Below are positions 46,941 through 61,178 of a stretch of DNA of 64,000 nt, one piece after another. Position numbers and translations under genes: made by a program. This stretch comes from Cloeon dipterum (taxonomy: Eukaryota > Arthropoda > Insecta > Ephemeroptera > Baetidae), in the NCBI RefSeq assembly GCF_949628265.1, contig NC_088787.1, positions 11,460,501 through 11,524,500 on the forward strand, read 5' to 3'. How positions within the stretch are numbered: the stretch's first letter is position 1; the number at the start of each line of letters is the position of its first letter. The notes beneath the pieces are model-generated. The model searched no databases. It worked only from the letters and a program-made list of their open reading frames with translations, and was not told the DNA's origin.

Positions 46941-49900
46941 GTGAGGGAAATTCCACGATTGTTTGGATTAAAAAAAATGGAGCGAGAGAGATAGCTTATA
47001 ATCCTTGAGAATTTTGCTGCTTTTTATTTATTTACTTGGGGCAAAACACAAGAAAAAGGAAAGACAATATAAACCGTTTTATGATTGATGTCGTTGATAG
47101 TGGAAGAACCATCGCGCACTTCCTCAAACCGAACGAAAGAGCGAGATAATCCCCCCTTTTAAACCCGCATTACTTCTCGTAAAATCGTAAACAGACGCGG
47201 AGATAGAGAGCGGCAGAGATAACACTCAAGCTGGGATAATTTTGACACCTCCTCGAAATTGGGGGACCGCTCAATCCGAAGGAAGGTGATCTTGTCACGT
47301 CTGTTGCCGTGATATTGGTTTTGGCTGCGGTAAATGTCAAGGGAGCGCTATCGCATGCCGAACGAGCACGAAAAAGGACGCAGGTCAGTGTTTCTTTCCA
47401 ACTAGCTTGGTTTTGCAGCTTTAATCCGACTTGTTAGAGAAATAGTTGCACAATATATGAATGGGATTTCAGAAATGACTAATAGTGCGAGGAGGATTAC
47501 GTTTTTGAGGAAAGAAGTTGGGAAATGTATAAAAATAACCTTGGCACACGATTTCCAATCTAATAGGGATTTTAATCCAGTCATGAGAATTTATTCCCGA
47601 TGCAAGTTGGCTCATTAAATAGTTGAAACCCCCTCACCGAGGCCATTTAAATCGCGAATGCAGACGTGCTTCTCCTCGCTCTTGCACAGAGCGCGAGCGA
47701 GTTTTGTGTTTCTCGCCGCCGCTCTGGGAGGTTCCGATTCAATTTCACCAGCCAAGCATGCAAATGCGCAGAGCTGAAAATTTGTGAATTTGCACAAGCA
47801 GAAGACGTGGAGACGCGCGATTTGGTCTGCTTGCGTTTTTAAAAAGCCGGCAGAAAACCTTTCGGGAGATTCGTATGCGCGAAATGGCCCATTAGTGTGC
47901 AAAGGATGCTGGGCATTCGCCATATTCGTCCGGCTAATGTTTGAAAATCACTGGACTAGCTACCTCATATTCTTGGAAGAGTGCTGTATGTTGAACATTT
48001 TCTTGCGTAAGCGTTATTGCTGTTGAATGCAGTGATTAATTTTACAACGGTTCTTTATAAAACAGGAAAAATAAATTAGTAAGGTTTAATGCAAAGTGTT
48101 GAAATTTTAAGTTTCTTGCAAGACCGAATGGTGTTCTATAAGAAATACACAAACCATAATCATAAATTTAAAAAAAAACACGAAGTAAAAATTCAACGCC
48201 TAATATGAGTATGAGCCAAAAGACCAAAAGATCGGAAAAAACTGCTCTGCTAAAAATAGCTGCCTATAAAGAATTAAAGAGACGATATATTTATTTTCCT
48301 GTCAGTTTGTAGAACATTTGTCCAACCTGACAAAAGAAGCCTTGCTAATTGCACTCTCGAACATTCTATAATTTCTCATTTTTACCGGTTGAATTTTCGT
48401 GCAAATCGCTTGTTTAACAGATTTTCTCTTGTCCTTTTGTGTCTAGAAAAGTGTGTCAATTCAAAGGAGAATAAAAAGAGCGTTTGAAAAATCGGCTTCC
48501 TTTCTTTGGCATCACGAAAACGCGCACTTTTGGCGCAGACGTTTAAAGCGATTATCATTCCGCGGTCATTGCGAGCACACATGGCGCATCTGTTGAATAA
48601 ATTTGCAAAACAGCCGCGCGGCAGGTGCTCCGACAAAGGAAAAGTGCGATCGCAGGGTCTGAAAGGAACACTCTTGCGCATTTGGCGAGAAAAGGGTATT
48701 TAGCACATGCATCTCCGCGCGTAAGAAGGTCGTGTACATTATGGCATTGTTGTCGACTTTTGCTGAGTGGCGTTGTTTAATTACTGCGTGGCGCGCCGGA
48801 GAATGACAATAAGGAGGCCGTGCACCTTTCTCGAATTCGCGTGTGCATGTATATGTGTGCTCTTCGCGGATGTGAAATTAATGGTTTTGGCAAGCGACAC
48901 GCGGTTGTACACGGTTGTTGTTGAATTAATGAACTGAAAGTTTGTTTTAACAATGAGCCTAGCTGCATTTGCAATGAGGACAGTTTAAAATAATGGACTG
49001 TAAAGTTTTTTTAGAGGTCTCAGCCGTGTACTTTTAGCCGGCGGCTGGTTGAACAGGCATTAACCACATTTTTGGACGGTGGCTGGCGGCTGGCAGACTT
49101 CTTAAAGTGAAGTTTGATAGTACACTTAACGGTTTGAATGGCCAGAAACCAATTGTTTTGCAATTTTCCGACTTTTTGACCGGTGACTGATGAGACTGGT
49201 GCAGCTTTTTAAGGTCACGGTGGCTGGCGGCTGACTACGAGACCAAAATGTTCAGGTTTTACTAATTATTATAGAAGTTTGACACCTGAAAATAGTTTTT
49301 CTTCGTTTTGGGTTACAAATCAGTCGATTAAATCGTCTAATGAAACTGAAAAAACTTTTTTAGCTGACACGAAAACAAGGAACGCATCTGTAATTTGTTC
49401 ACTGTGATAGTTATCTAAGAAAATAACAATATATTATATTTAAATGTCAAGATTGATCATAATTATCGAGGCCAATTTTTCATACTGCTGTTAGTCGATC
49501 CTCCCAGTCCATTAATTTCTTTTGAACGCATTTTGGAACGGAGCTTAACTCTCGAATCACCCGACAGTTCCGTTCGTTGGTGGTGTCCCTTTTATTTTGA
49601 AGTCATTCATCTTGTAAGTCATCTCTGGTTGCTGTTGGTGTGCCCCGCACTTGTTTGGCACATGTAGCTACGTGTGGTTGGAGCATGTGTTCGCGTCTCG
49701 TATGCCTATCTGGAGCAGCGTAGGAGCAGCAGGTACATTTACAAACTGCGGCCACGGCGACGTCGACCCGGCCGCTCCATAATAAGCAACTTGACACCGA
49801 ATCGAACGCATAATTTTGCGCCGCGCCCAAAGCATTCTATTTTAAATAAAATACGGTGTATTTAGAAATATTTTATAACGTGATCAATAAATTTATGTAA

Positions 49901-52900
49901 TGTTACGGAAGAAGTGTAGGATAAAAATTATAGGAATATAAGTGAGAAACCCAAATTGACTTAAATGGAACGGTATTTTTTAATTAAAATTATAGCTGAA
50001 ATGTTGGCATGCTTATCAAATGGTGTAATGATTGTCTCCCTGCTCGAAATTTATTTTATTTTACAAAAAAGAGGAGTTGTCCCAAAAGGTTTAATACACC
50101 GTATTCGGAATCAATGCCCAGAAAATAAGGTTAAGCGCTCTAAATTTTTGGAGAAAGTTGGCAAATTTTAATTGTAACAAGATCCTCTTTAGATTATTGC
50201 AGAACTAATTGTTAAAACTAAAAATTGTATTACCTGCTAATTATAGTAGCCTACAATTCCATTAATTTTCAATTGTTGCACTATATCAATTAATTTGGTT
50301 CAATTATCTGGAGGCCCCTACAATTTTAAAAAATAATTGATAAAATTTAAAAATGGCAACAATCATGTGGTTCTGCTGGGAACATTTAACTGTGAAGCTT
50401 ATTGAAGTGAAGGTATATTGTGCGCATACAATTCTAGCATTTCACGTGCAGAGATAACCTCATTTTCCGTCTGATAATCGCATGCACAAGTGACCAGACA
50501 CACGTAATCGTGCATATTCAGTTGCAATTTGTCGGCGAGAGAGTGAAATTCACATGGTTGCACTTTCATATAATGCTTCACGCGACGTAATCGGAAGAGA
50601 ACGCACCTGATAGGCACTCACGCATGCGAGCAAATTAGTCTAGGCTCGGGTTTCATCTCCCGCGCGTCACGAAATTGCACAAATGCCGCAATGAAATGCC
50701 ATTTGAACGGGTCGAAAAATTTCCTCTCTCGCAATTACGGGACGACCTGTATGCAAATGCGGCATTAGAACGGGAGATTTACAATTCTTTGGAGAATGTG
50801 TGCACTTATGACTGCGCTGGCAGCAAACAAAAGGTCAGCCAATGAACGACGCCTGGATGCACATAAGGCGAGACCTTTATTGCACCTTTCCCGCGCGCGG
50901 CTTGATAATTTATTGATAATCCGACGCATCCACACAGCAGAATTCATTTAGCCTGAGGTGCAACGCAGACTGAGAGGTTAATTTTAATTGGCGCCTGCCA
51001 TTTGGCATCCGACCCCGCGCGTTATTTAACCGGACGCTCGCTTTTCGTGCAGCCGCGCGCTTAATGGCGCGAAATTAGCTTTCGTATTAACTCCGGCAAT
51101 CGACTTTTCAATTTAAAAGTGCAGACGTGATTTGCATGTGAGCGGTAATTGTGCTGTTGAACCGTTTTAATAGCTTTTAAGATCATCCGAGTTATTCTTG
51201 GAGTCGTGAGAATTTGCTGATATAATTAAAGCATCACAACTTTTTTTGCATCAGAATGTGTGAAGCAAAAATAGATTTAATTGATCAGATTGAAAATTAC
51301 TCACATGAAAAAAACAGATTTGCTTTTTAATTGTTTGAGATAATTAATTTTTTAATGGAGGATATTTATTAGATTTGTAATCATTCTTTTAATAAATTTG
51401 CATTAAGCAATTTTCACAAAATTTATGTGCAACTGCACTCTACATGAGTGAGTCGAAGCCGTTCAATAATTTCAAAAGAGGCAATCGTGAAAATCGTTTT
51501 ACTGCCACCTTAATTAAGACCAAGTTAATTTACCTTTCAAGTGCAGTCGGTCGGAAAAGAGAATAATAACTGCTCTGGATATATATCAGAGTGGCAGGGT
51601 CAGCTCATTCACTCGTCGCAATCGAACAAATATGTGCCCTTGATCTTAGAGCGACGTGCAGTAAAACTATTTGGAAAATATCTTTTGCGTTTCAAAAGCG
51701 GTCGTCTCGGCCGATTTGCATAATGACAAAGAACGCGAGCGGCGACGGCGGCGGCGGCGGCGGATTTGGGAGGCAGGCAAAGGGACCACTTTTTTGCCGA
51801 TCAGACCGAATCAGGCCGAACGGAATGTGAAATGTGTGGGAGCTAAAGGCAGCTCGCGCGCGCGAGCCGAGTAAAGACACTGGACAACCTTGATGGCCAA
51901 TGAAAGTTCCCTCGGCGGTGAGATTTATAATTGTGTTCGAGCTGCAATACCCTTGGCTCGGCGCCGCGAGCATGAAATTCGTGATTTTCTCAGAAGAAGA
52001 CACACGCAGCTTTTGCATTTGTCATCATCGCCGAGCGCAGTGGCACTTTTTTCACAGGGGCCTCTCTCAGCCGCGAAACCAATGCCAAGTTTAAGCAGGA
52101 GGAATGCCCTCCAGGCTGGTTTACATGTAAATCGCATTAAAAATTTAAATTGACAAGTTTAGAATTAATATAGAATATAAATTACTTTTTTGCGCGGTTT
52201 TGCTACTTGTTTTCCCAGCACTCACACTGCAGAATTTTCATTTTGCAATAATATTTTAGTGCGTAGTAGCATATAAATAAAAAAAACATGTTTATTTATC
52301 TATCAGATGAGGTTCACACCAGAACAATTCAGGTTCAATTTTATACCTAGAGACCAAATTGAGAATTGGCTTTCCGTGCTCATGAACATTCAAAGCAGAC
52401 AATGCTGAACAGAAGTAGAAACAAACACCGTTTGCACTTTTTGCTGCACATTATATACACAGCGTGCGCGATGATTTCATTCGCCCACACAGAGCGGAAG
52501 TCTTATAAATAAAGCTTCTGACCGTTGCGTCGAGCGAGAGGGGCGCCGAAGGGCGTGGTGCACTTGCTCGGAAAATTACACTCGCGCTTTTAATGGACAC
52601 GTGTTGCTGCCTGATATAGACGAGTGTGTGTGCTGGCAGCAGTGCTACTATTTATTTATGCTCGCCCCTCGAATTTTATTGACAGGCCACGATTTCAGAT
52701 ATATGTGGTGACGTGACGGTCAGCGTTTGAAAAAAATATATATTTTTCTCTTGCGCCATTGCTATAAATACACATTTTAACTGCGAAGGCGTGTAGATAT
52801 TTTTCAATTTGCTTTCAAAGGTCGGTTTGAAGGTCCAATTATTCTTTGAGAGGCACCAAAAGATAGCACCTCCTTAGATTTTAGAGCTTTTAGACCAGAA

Positions 52901-53516
52901 ATAATAGTACGTTTGGTAGATATTTATAATAGGAAAATAAATATCTTATTGTTAGTGGAATTAAATTTATTTTAATTGTCTTTTGTTTATTATTGGCTTT
53001 TTCAATTTCCATAGGGGACAAAAAGTTGGGAAGAGTCAATCGATTTTAATAAAAATTGGTACGTTGATTGCTTGTAGGAAGGAGATCATTCATCTGTAAT
53101 CCAAAAATGGCCTAACTTACAGGGGCGCAAAGTTGCGGTTATTTTTTTAAACGCCACTCGCTTCAAATTCGATCGGCTTGCATAAGTCTAAAATTAACCT
53201 TGACGCATTTGAAAGCTTACCAAGTGGGCAAAAAATTGGCAGTTTCATTAAAAGTCACTTAAATATAGTCGAATTTTTAAAATTTCTATACTAGACATCG
53301 AAGGCCCAAAATATTTACGATGCAATGCACAATTCATTCCATTTTCTTCATTATGAAGAACATTTTATTTTACTTAAGAAATTTACAATCTTTGCCAGAG
53401 AAAATAATATTGTTTGTTTTTAGTCTGAAAAATCTTCCAGATTTCAATACAATTTCCCTCAGACTAAACCACACAAAATAGACGATTTTTTCTGAAAGAA
53501 TCAGTCTTTGTTTCAG
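46941..53516. other. Noncoding stretch upstream of the PTB exon
   Basis: No coding gene recognised. GC/CpG-richer islands at about 47100-47360, 47640-47930, 48380-48970, 49560-49820, 50400-51130, 51570-52110 and 52440-52720 alternate with AT-rich DNA. Composition and spacing suggest cis-regulatory DNA or intron. Confidence 0.4.
51741..51763. repeat. (CGG)n microsatellite
   Basis: Short CGG trinucleotide run inside a GC-rich noncoding island. Confidence 0.75.
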
Positions 53517-53601
53517 AGTGCGTTGGGAATCAGGAGCAAGAGGATGTCCCGATAGGCGGAACGGCGCCGATAGTCTGTCAGGCAGCAGCGGGGCCGTCAA
53601 G

Positions 53602-54541
53602 ATGTGCGACGAGTTTGATGAGGTGCCCGGCGTGATGGGCGGCGCATTGAAGGAGGTGAAGAAGTCGTCGTACTACGTGTGGTTCCTGGGCGCGCAGGAG
53701 GCCAAGGGTCTGCGCGGCGAGGAGTACGTGCGTCCGATCGTGCGCAGCCTGGTGCAGAAGGAGCGCGAGGTGGAGCCGTTCAAGGTGACGCTGCAGGTCA
53801 GCGCCAAGGGGCTGAAGATCGTGCAGAACGTGCCAGGGTGCAAGGATCTGCTGAAGCACTTCATCCCGCACCACGCGGTCACGTGCGTGGTGCAGGAGGC
53901 GCCGCCGAACGACGACATCGTCTCTTGCATCCTGCTCATCTACAACCCGAACACCAGGTGTCCGGTGCACGTGCACTGCTACCGCTGCGACTCGGTCGAG
54001 ACGGCGGCCGTTCTTCGCGCGCAGCTCGAGACGCTGATCGAGCGGCCGGACAACCAGAAAAAGTTCACGGAAATCGAAACCAGGCTGCAGGCCAAGGGGC
54101 TGCTCGGTCGGCGGGCGCCGCCCGGCGGCTCCGACGGCCGCAGCAGCAGCGCCAGGGAGTCCGAGTCGTCCGGTTCGTCGTCCGGCGGCGACGGACAGAC
54201 TCGGCCCGGCTCGCTCTACGACTCGCTGGCCGCCGAGCTGCGCGAGAAGCTGCACGGCATCAAGGGACCGTTGCTGCTGCCACCCCGTGACTACGACACG
54301 GTGCACCGCGCCAGGGGCAACCTGACCGGCATCGAGCTGCGCAGGTGCCGCAACGCCGCCATCGTCGGCGCCGCCGAACAGGCCAGCCCGCCCGTGTCCA
54401 GCGGCGGCTCCAGCGGAATCGGCTCCGACGACGCGCCTCCAAGCCCCAAGGAGTACCGCGTCAAGAAGATCGAGCAGCCGCCGCGCAGGACCCACCTGCG
54501 CAAGACCACGGCCGCCTACCCGCCAGAGCCGCACACCTCCG
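53602..54541 (+). CDS. PTB/PID-domain adaptor-like protein, first coding exon (partial)
   Basis: I do not recognise the exact gene. The exon runs from acceptor TTTGTTTCAG at 53516 to donor G|GTGAGT at 54542. Translation from the in-frame ATG at 53602 gives 313 aa, and the frame stays open at the donor. Residues about 20-160 look like a phosphotyrosine-binding fold: a first strand (SSYYVWFLGAQEAKGLRG), alternating strands (FKVTLQVSAKGLKIV, FIPHHAVTCVVQ, VSCILLIYN, CPVHVHCYRC) and a final helix (TAAVLRAQLETLIERP). After it comes a Ser/Gly/Arg-rich linker, a conserved-looking stretch (LYDSLAAELREKLHGIKG, PRDYDTVHRARG) and a Ser/Gly run ending in basic Pro-rich sequence. Such proteins are usually cytoplasmic adaptors. 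The upstream frame 53518-53601 lacks an ATG and is taken as leader. Remaining exons must lie beyond 64000 or be too short to see. Confidence 0.75.
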
Positions 54542-54571
54542 GTGAGTTCCTTTTTATCTTTTATTTTGTCT

Positions 54572-54650
54572 CTTGTCGCGACTCGAACGTGGGACCTCGT
54601 CCAAGGTCTTTTAATTCGTCTACCAATTAAAAGCTCGTCAATTCGAGAAC
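54572..54650 (-). repeat. tRNA-like (SINE-type) fragment
   Basis: On the minus strand a B-box-like GTTCGAGT (54581-54588) and an A-box/D-arm-like TTAATTGGTAGAC (about 54618-54630) occur in the right order and about 30 nt apart. The arms do not pair well enough for a functional tRNA, so this is read as a decayed tRNA gene or tRNA-derived SINE head. Confidence 0.3.
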
Positions 54651-56493
54651 TTGAGCCTGGAATCAAAGGAGGCTTTTTTTAACAAAGAAAAATCATGACT
54701 ATAATTATAGCAAATTATTAGCATAAAATTATTTCTCATTTTAACTGATAATTACAGCTCTGAATTTAATACAACAGACTGTTTGTTTTGAACCGTTTGA
54801 ACTATTTAAATGTCAACCAAAATCACCAAAAATCGGCTAAAAATCCGTGCAGTGGTTCAAATTTCTTAGTCCAAACCCAAGCTATCAAATTTCAGATGGA
54901 AATTTTGGGCAATAATTTTTTTAGTCCATTTTTAGGCTACAGAGTGATTTTATTTTTCAATTGACTGAAGCTTGAAGGTTAAATCAGATTTTTACTAAAT
55001 AAAATCTGAAAAGAGTTTACCAGCTCAATTGGATAGAGATGTCAACAAAGTAACTAAAATTAACCAAAAAATTATAGTCAATAGCATTTACAACTGACAC
55101 GATCTGAATTTGTGTCGTCCTCTTTTGACTGTTTGCCAAAATTTTAGAGAAATCGTTGTTTGATTGTAAAATTTGCAAGAATTAGAATCAGGACGGCAAA
55201 TAACCAAAGCCAAAAAGACAAATAAAAATTTTGTTGGCCTGATTCAATCCAAACTGAATAATGTTTCTTTCTGCAACAAGTTATGGGCTTAGTAAAAAGC
55301 TTTTTAGTCATTTAAATCAAGTCTCAGAAATAATTAATATAATTTCAATGTCTCACTAAATGTTTTTCCAAAAACTCTTATCTTCAATTACACATAGTTT
55401 ATTATCCAGTTTATCTTATTTTTAAAACATTTTTAGCGGTAAACACAGAAGAAAAACTTTGGATAAGATAAAATTTCGCTATTTTCTTATGACGTAACAC
55501 ATGGGAGTGTCTCAAACAAAAACAAACCTCCAACTGCGCATATTACCAAAGATGTCAAAAACAATCTCTCATTCACGTTCCACTGACCTGATAATAAAAT
55601 CACAAAAAGCGAGCAATTATTATTCTATCCATTTTCCTTCTCACAATCCCGCGATCGACATTCACCACTACTTGTAAACAAACACGTGCGAATTGCGAAT
55701 TGCAATTACGTTTGACCTGCAAATTGCAAAGATACATAGATAGAGTAACAATTCTTGCCTAATTACTCTTTCCTCCCGAGTCGTGCAATTAATGTGAACG
55801 AACGTATTACTTGCAATTTATTTTCTCTCTCGTGTAGAAGACGAGAGCGACAAACCTGATATGCGTGAAGCCTCACGCAAAAAGTTGCAGAAGAAAAATG
55901 AAGTAAAATGCAACGCACCCGCCGCGATGTTCATTCGAATGCGAAGAATTTTCTCATGCACGCCTTTCGCGGCGGTAATTTGTTGCACAATTCCTCCGGC
56001 TTCAGTTGACACACATTCATTCAATTCTAGCTGTTGATAATGATTGAAGAATTCGTTTCAACCGCAGTGACCGAAAATCTAATTAATCGCCGCTGGAGGA
56101 AGTAAAAATTATCAAATCTAGAACAAGAGGTGTGTATGTTATTTGTATTTTCCTAAAGGGAGTTCCGCAAATTTAATTTTGCTATAATGACACTCGCTTG
56201 CCAAACAGGAAAGTACACAAAGCTCTAATTAAAGCGTGCGTAATTGCAAATAATCAAGTTTGTCCACAAGCAGCGCCTTAACGATTTCCGCCGTGTGCGG
56301 CTTTTTAATTGCAGCTTATTCGCCTCGTGATGACACTTTAAAACAATAATAACTGCCGCTCATTGTCAGCCGCGTGAGTGGCGCCGCGAGTGTTGGGCAA
56401 TCTCGTCGCCATTAGCATTTAGCATTGACGGGCGACCACTCTGCGCCCTTTGAGCCGCACCGCAGGATGCGATTCGAGTGTGTAGTAACCTTC

Positions 56494-56516
56494 GCACACA
56501 CGCGCGCGCGCGCGCA
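56494..56516. repeat. (CA)n/(CG)n alternating purine-pyrimidine run
   Basis: A CACACA run passes into CGCGCG. Such tracts can adopt Z-DNA; listed as a simple repeat. Confidence 0.75.
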
Positions 56517-59284
56517 CCTTATGCAACCAGAGCAAGTCACGCGAGCATGCTAACCAGGGTGCAAAATAGGAGGAATTCGCCACTTTGTCGCGCAAGTTTC
56601 TGCAGTTCCGGCTGCAAAATTGGTCAATAAAACGAGAGAAGAAAAATAGCGACACCGGCAGGCAAGTGTGACGTGAGAATTATTACAGCAAAGCGGCGTC
56701 TCTTGTGATCACGAAAGCAGCAGCGAGCACGGAAATTTTCGAGGAAACGATCTTAATCGAGTGCTCTGAATTAGAAAGTGCTAATTGGTGTTCGGTATCT
56801 GAAAATATTGTGAGAAGTGTAACAAAAATTAAAGGTTTAAAAAAATCGGTGATTTTTTTCTACAATCTCACGTAAACGGATGGATTTCTTCTGCAGTATT
56901 TTATATTCATATGTGTGCTGAAACAGTGAAAAAATTGAAGGTACAATTTTTTTTACAAATGAAGATACAATTTGTACATCATCTTTAAAAAGCCTAACTG
57001 TAGAATTATCATCTAATTTATACGGGAGGTTAAAAACAATTAACTGTACTCAGAATGGAAAAAAAAACTTGTGAAACCCTGAAACTTCCCTTTTCAAAAA
57101 TTTCAGGCTATACTATGTTTATCACAACCCATTGGAAGCGTTACCTAGCGGCCGACGGGAAAACCAGCCAAAGGCATTATTATCTTCTTGAATTTTCAGC
57201 GAGGAAAATTTGCTTATACGATTTTAGCGAAAGGGTTAAGCAGTAAAACTAACCTCAGAGAGTATCACAAAGGAAATTGAGGGAAACAGATGAGAAATTC
57301 GTACGTTTTAAATCGGATTAAAACCATTCTAGATACAAAATCTGTCGAAATTTAGGACAAATTGAGTAAAAAACGAAATATTTGATCATCTTTCCCAATA
57401 ATCAATTTTAAATGAGGAAAATCCTACCTGCAGCATTGCGAAATTTACTGTAAATTTGATTAGTTTTTTTCGTGTGAAGGATTTTTTTCATTTTTTTTTA
57501 TTTCAAACAAATTAAATTCATGATCATCCCGCTAGTGAAAAAATTGAAAAGTTTAAATTAAAGATGACCTTGTGAAAATCTTCGAGTCATATACCATACA
57601 CCGGCCTTTTGGTCATTGCACACGTTATATGATTTATGGCAGGATTAGAAACCTTGAAATATTCACTAAATTACCTTCACAGCGAAACTAATCATCAAAT
57701 GAGTAATAATTTAGTGCCTGTGAAATGTAGTAAACACAGTAGCCGATAATTTCTCCGCGGCTATCTCGATTTTGAAAGTAGCTCTCATTTAAAGCTGCGA
57801 AAAGCAAACACACGGAACAATCGGACGCGCGGTTGCGTTGCTCAACTCTTGATATGCCAATGCTGATTTCCTGGTGGGCATTGAGAAAAGCGTAATAAAG
57901 TGATCATTTTGCCTGCTCGTATTTATCAGCAAAGACACAATAATTCCGATAAGCATCTGTTAACGCTAATTAAAACGAGGAGAGAGTTGTTCATTATCAG
58001 GAAACGCTCGGCTGGCCGCCAAAAGAACAAAACTATAATATATAATATACTGCAGTGAAAGCCCGCGAGCTTATCAGAGATCCGACCAGCCAGGAAAATT
58101 ACGTCCCTTTTGGAAGATTGTTTTCGGAGGGCGGTGGCGGTGCGCACGTCGATTACGGCTGACTCAAATAATTTCTCTCGTGGATGGAAATGTACCGTTT
58201 TATGTGGCTCAACAGGAAGTCCTTGCGTTCGTTGTAACGCTCGAAACGTACCGAGAAAGACACAACCCTTCTGGCATTTCAAATATAAAACGCTGTGTCT
58301 TCTCCTGAATAATGGATCGCTCCTGTCTTGCTTTGCTGTTGTTCAGAGCGAAAATACCGCTCTGTTTGTTTTTCGCGCGTCTTCGCACCTGCGAGAAGAT
58401 TCCCTTAACCTACTTTCAGTCATAGTATGTAAATTTTGCATGTATTTGCATTGCTTATTTTTAATGTTATCAAATCATTTTTAGTTCTAGCCGGCCATTG
58501 ATAGAAAAACAATCGAAACTCATAAAATAGGTTCAGTTATGATGTTTTTCATGTAGAAAAATCAATTTTCATTTATCTAAGCGAACGGGAAGCACAGTCT
58601 GACTATTTTTTAATATTAATTTATTTTGAATACCGCCGCCACTAAATGGTTATTTCAGTTTTAGCTATGAATACGACAAGAAATAATTAAGATAATTAAT
58701 ATGTTTACGTAATTTTTATGTAAAATCTATTTTTTACTAAAACATAACCTTGGAACACTATTTGATGTTTAATTTTGTCGAGTTTTAAAAACGTTTAATT
58801 TTTATTTTAGTTTCAACTGGTTCCAACCATTAAAATAAAAAATTTTAATTTAGAAAATATGTGTTAAGAAAATTATTGTAAATTTTATTTAATGTAACAA
58901 AAAATAAGGTCATATTCTGCTCTTCTATAAAATTAGACATGCACTGGCTGCTCTCTTGAAATTTATTTCATGACATAGCAATAAAGATCGGGGCCAGAAT
59001 TCCTTAAAACACCCTGCAGGACGATGAATTTGCATAAAAGGGAACCGTGCTCTGTAAAGGAAGAAAGCACGCGGAAACAGCTATCCGAGCTTGCAGGCAG
59101 AGTAGAAACGAGCGCATAATTTCGCATAATGAGAAGCACGCCGAGTGCCGGAAAAAATGTGTGCCACACAAACAAACTGTAATGATCGGACAATAAGTGC
59201 GGCGAGATTGGGATTCGGCACAAATCACGCTGCTTTTCGTATTGCACACACGACGTTATGCGCTTTATTTCCACTTATCACGAT

Positions 59285-59308
59285 GATGGATGGATGGATA
59301 GATGGATG
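59285..59308. repeat. (GGAT)n tetranucleotide repeat
   Basis: About six imperfect GATG/GGAT units in a row. Confidence 0.75.
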
Positions 59309-61178
59309 AGCCGGTGGTGCGTGAAGGATGCTGCCGCGATTATCTCACATGACTTCTTCTCTTCTCCTTCACCGCCGAAAGAAAGAGAACCGTTGCTCCG
59401 ATGACACCTCGGCACCTTTTGCATTCGCAGAAAATGCACTCTTCGGCTCCTCGGCCCGGCTGGAGCCCATTGTCGGGCTGTAACACTTCTGAAAGTGCGG
59501 CAAAAAACGCGGCTGTTACGTGTTAGCTCGTTTGGCTGCAGATTAATGAATGCTGGGACGACGAGAGATAGTGTCAATTTCTGGTGCAGCAGCGCACAAT
59601 GCAGCTGAATCATCCACACAATTAAGACGTTCGAATTGTGCTTGTCGGCTAACCAATTAAATTGTAGAATTTTTCCCGAGTGACAGTCCAGTTCAGGTGA
59701 TGTGTCCATTTCAACGGACTAAATGGACAATTTGGGAGAGTCCACATTTACTAAAGGTTTTGGTTAAGAGACAAAATTTACCATGGAATTTTCGGGCACC
59801 AACGTTATGTGAATGAGCATTTAAATTACTGCCTGCATCAAATTTTGCAAAATTCCTCATAAATTAAACAGTTTTTGTCAGTGATTTTTCCGTTTCAATT
59901 CTTATTGTTGCGACCTGTCCAACGGGATGCGAATTAAGAGCTAAATTTCCTTTCTGACAAATTAAATTATAACTTTGAACTGAATTTTCTCACTTCGTGA
60001 TTATCATGTAAACTTCGCAGCCAAATGTTTTAAATAAATTTAAACTGCAATCTGGGAAAAATTTAATCAGTTTAATTTTGGCAGAGACATTAATGATTTT
60101 TCACAATTTTTCCCGTACAGAACCACCGTTAAAATGGCAGAGATAAATCATTTCTGCGAATTATATTTTGACCTTTTCACTGATGTTGTAAGAATAATTC
60201 ACTACCAAGCGGACCTTCTTATATTAAAGAATGTTATTTAAGGATAAATAAAAACCGCAATTATTTCTGTCTTTTTCCGTGCAGAAATATTTTGTAGTTT
60301 TATCCGCATTTTTTCGAAATTCACACGCAACGGTAGCAGACGCAGAGAATCAACACACTTTTAAACGAAAATTAATGCAGTGTGCTCTGTCGTAATTTGC
60401 TCCAAATGATCCGAATAAAGCGCACGTAATCCGCTTGCATAACAATGGCCCGCTAAACGTGTGATATGACACGCACTTGCAAAATGGGATCTCAGCGCTG
60501 GATTTCCACACAATCCTTCCCACATAAATCTGTTTTTATGAGAAAATTCTGCCGTGTCGAAGGTTACGACGAGCGAAAGATAGGAAGTAAGAAGCAGAGT
60601 CGTTGCAGAAACGTGCGCTCGTCACAAGAAGAGCGATTTTCGAACGCAAATCGTGCATAATTGCTGCTCGCAGAGCAGAGGAAATTGCTTTAGTATATGT
60701 AACTGCTTAATTGCGGTCAAAATAACGCACACGTGTGGGAGAGAGAGAGGGTCGTTTTCCGCGAAACGAAAGCACTCGTGAAATCGATTCATTACACACT
60801 ATAGTGTTGAAAAGGCCAGAGGCTCATCGTTTTTGCCTTTTGCGCACCAAGAAAGCAAACAGCAGCTGCAGCGATCTCTATTAATGAATTGCTCCTACGT
60901 ATTATATGAACTCGGCGCTCGTCAGACAAATTGTCAGTGAAAATTAATGGCGGTCTCTTCCAATTATTGATTTGCATAGTGCGAGGGAAAGTTCTAATTT
61001 TAATGACTGAGTGGTAAAAAAACATTTTAAGATGTTGAACAAGAAAATAAATCTCTCTACAGGTGAAATGATAATTTTTTCCTTAAGAGAAAATTAGTAC
61101 AAAATTGATGCAGCACTTAAAATAATTCAATTTTGGTCGTAAACAATTTTCCTATTAAAAATCTGGAACTTAAGTTCT

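Noticed and set aside
53578..54666. 362-codon open frame on the minus strand
   Set aside because: It lies antisense to the PTB exon. Its Arg/Leu/Val-rich composition is what GC-rich codons of the plus-strand frame produce in reverse; it has no family similarity.
57055..57246. Short open frame as a possible further PTB-gene exon
   Set aside because: An internal TTTCAG acceptor exists, but no donor or family-like sequence follows before the stop.
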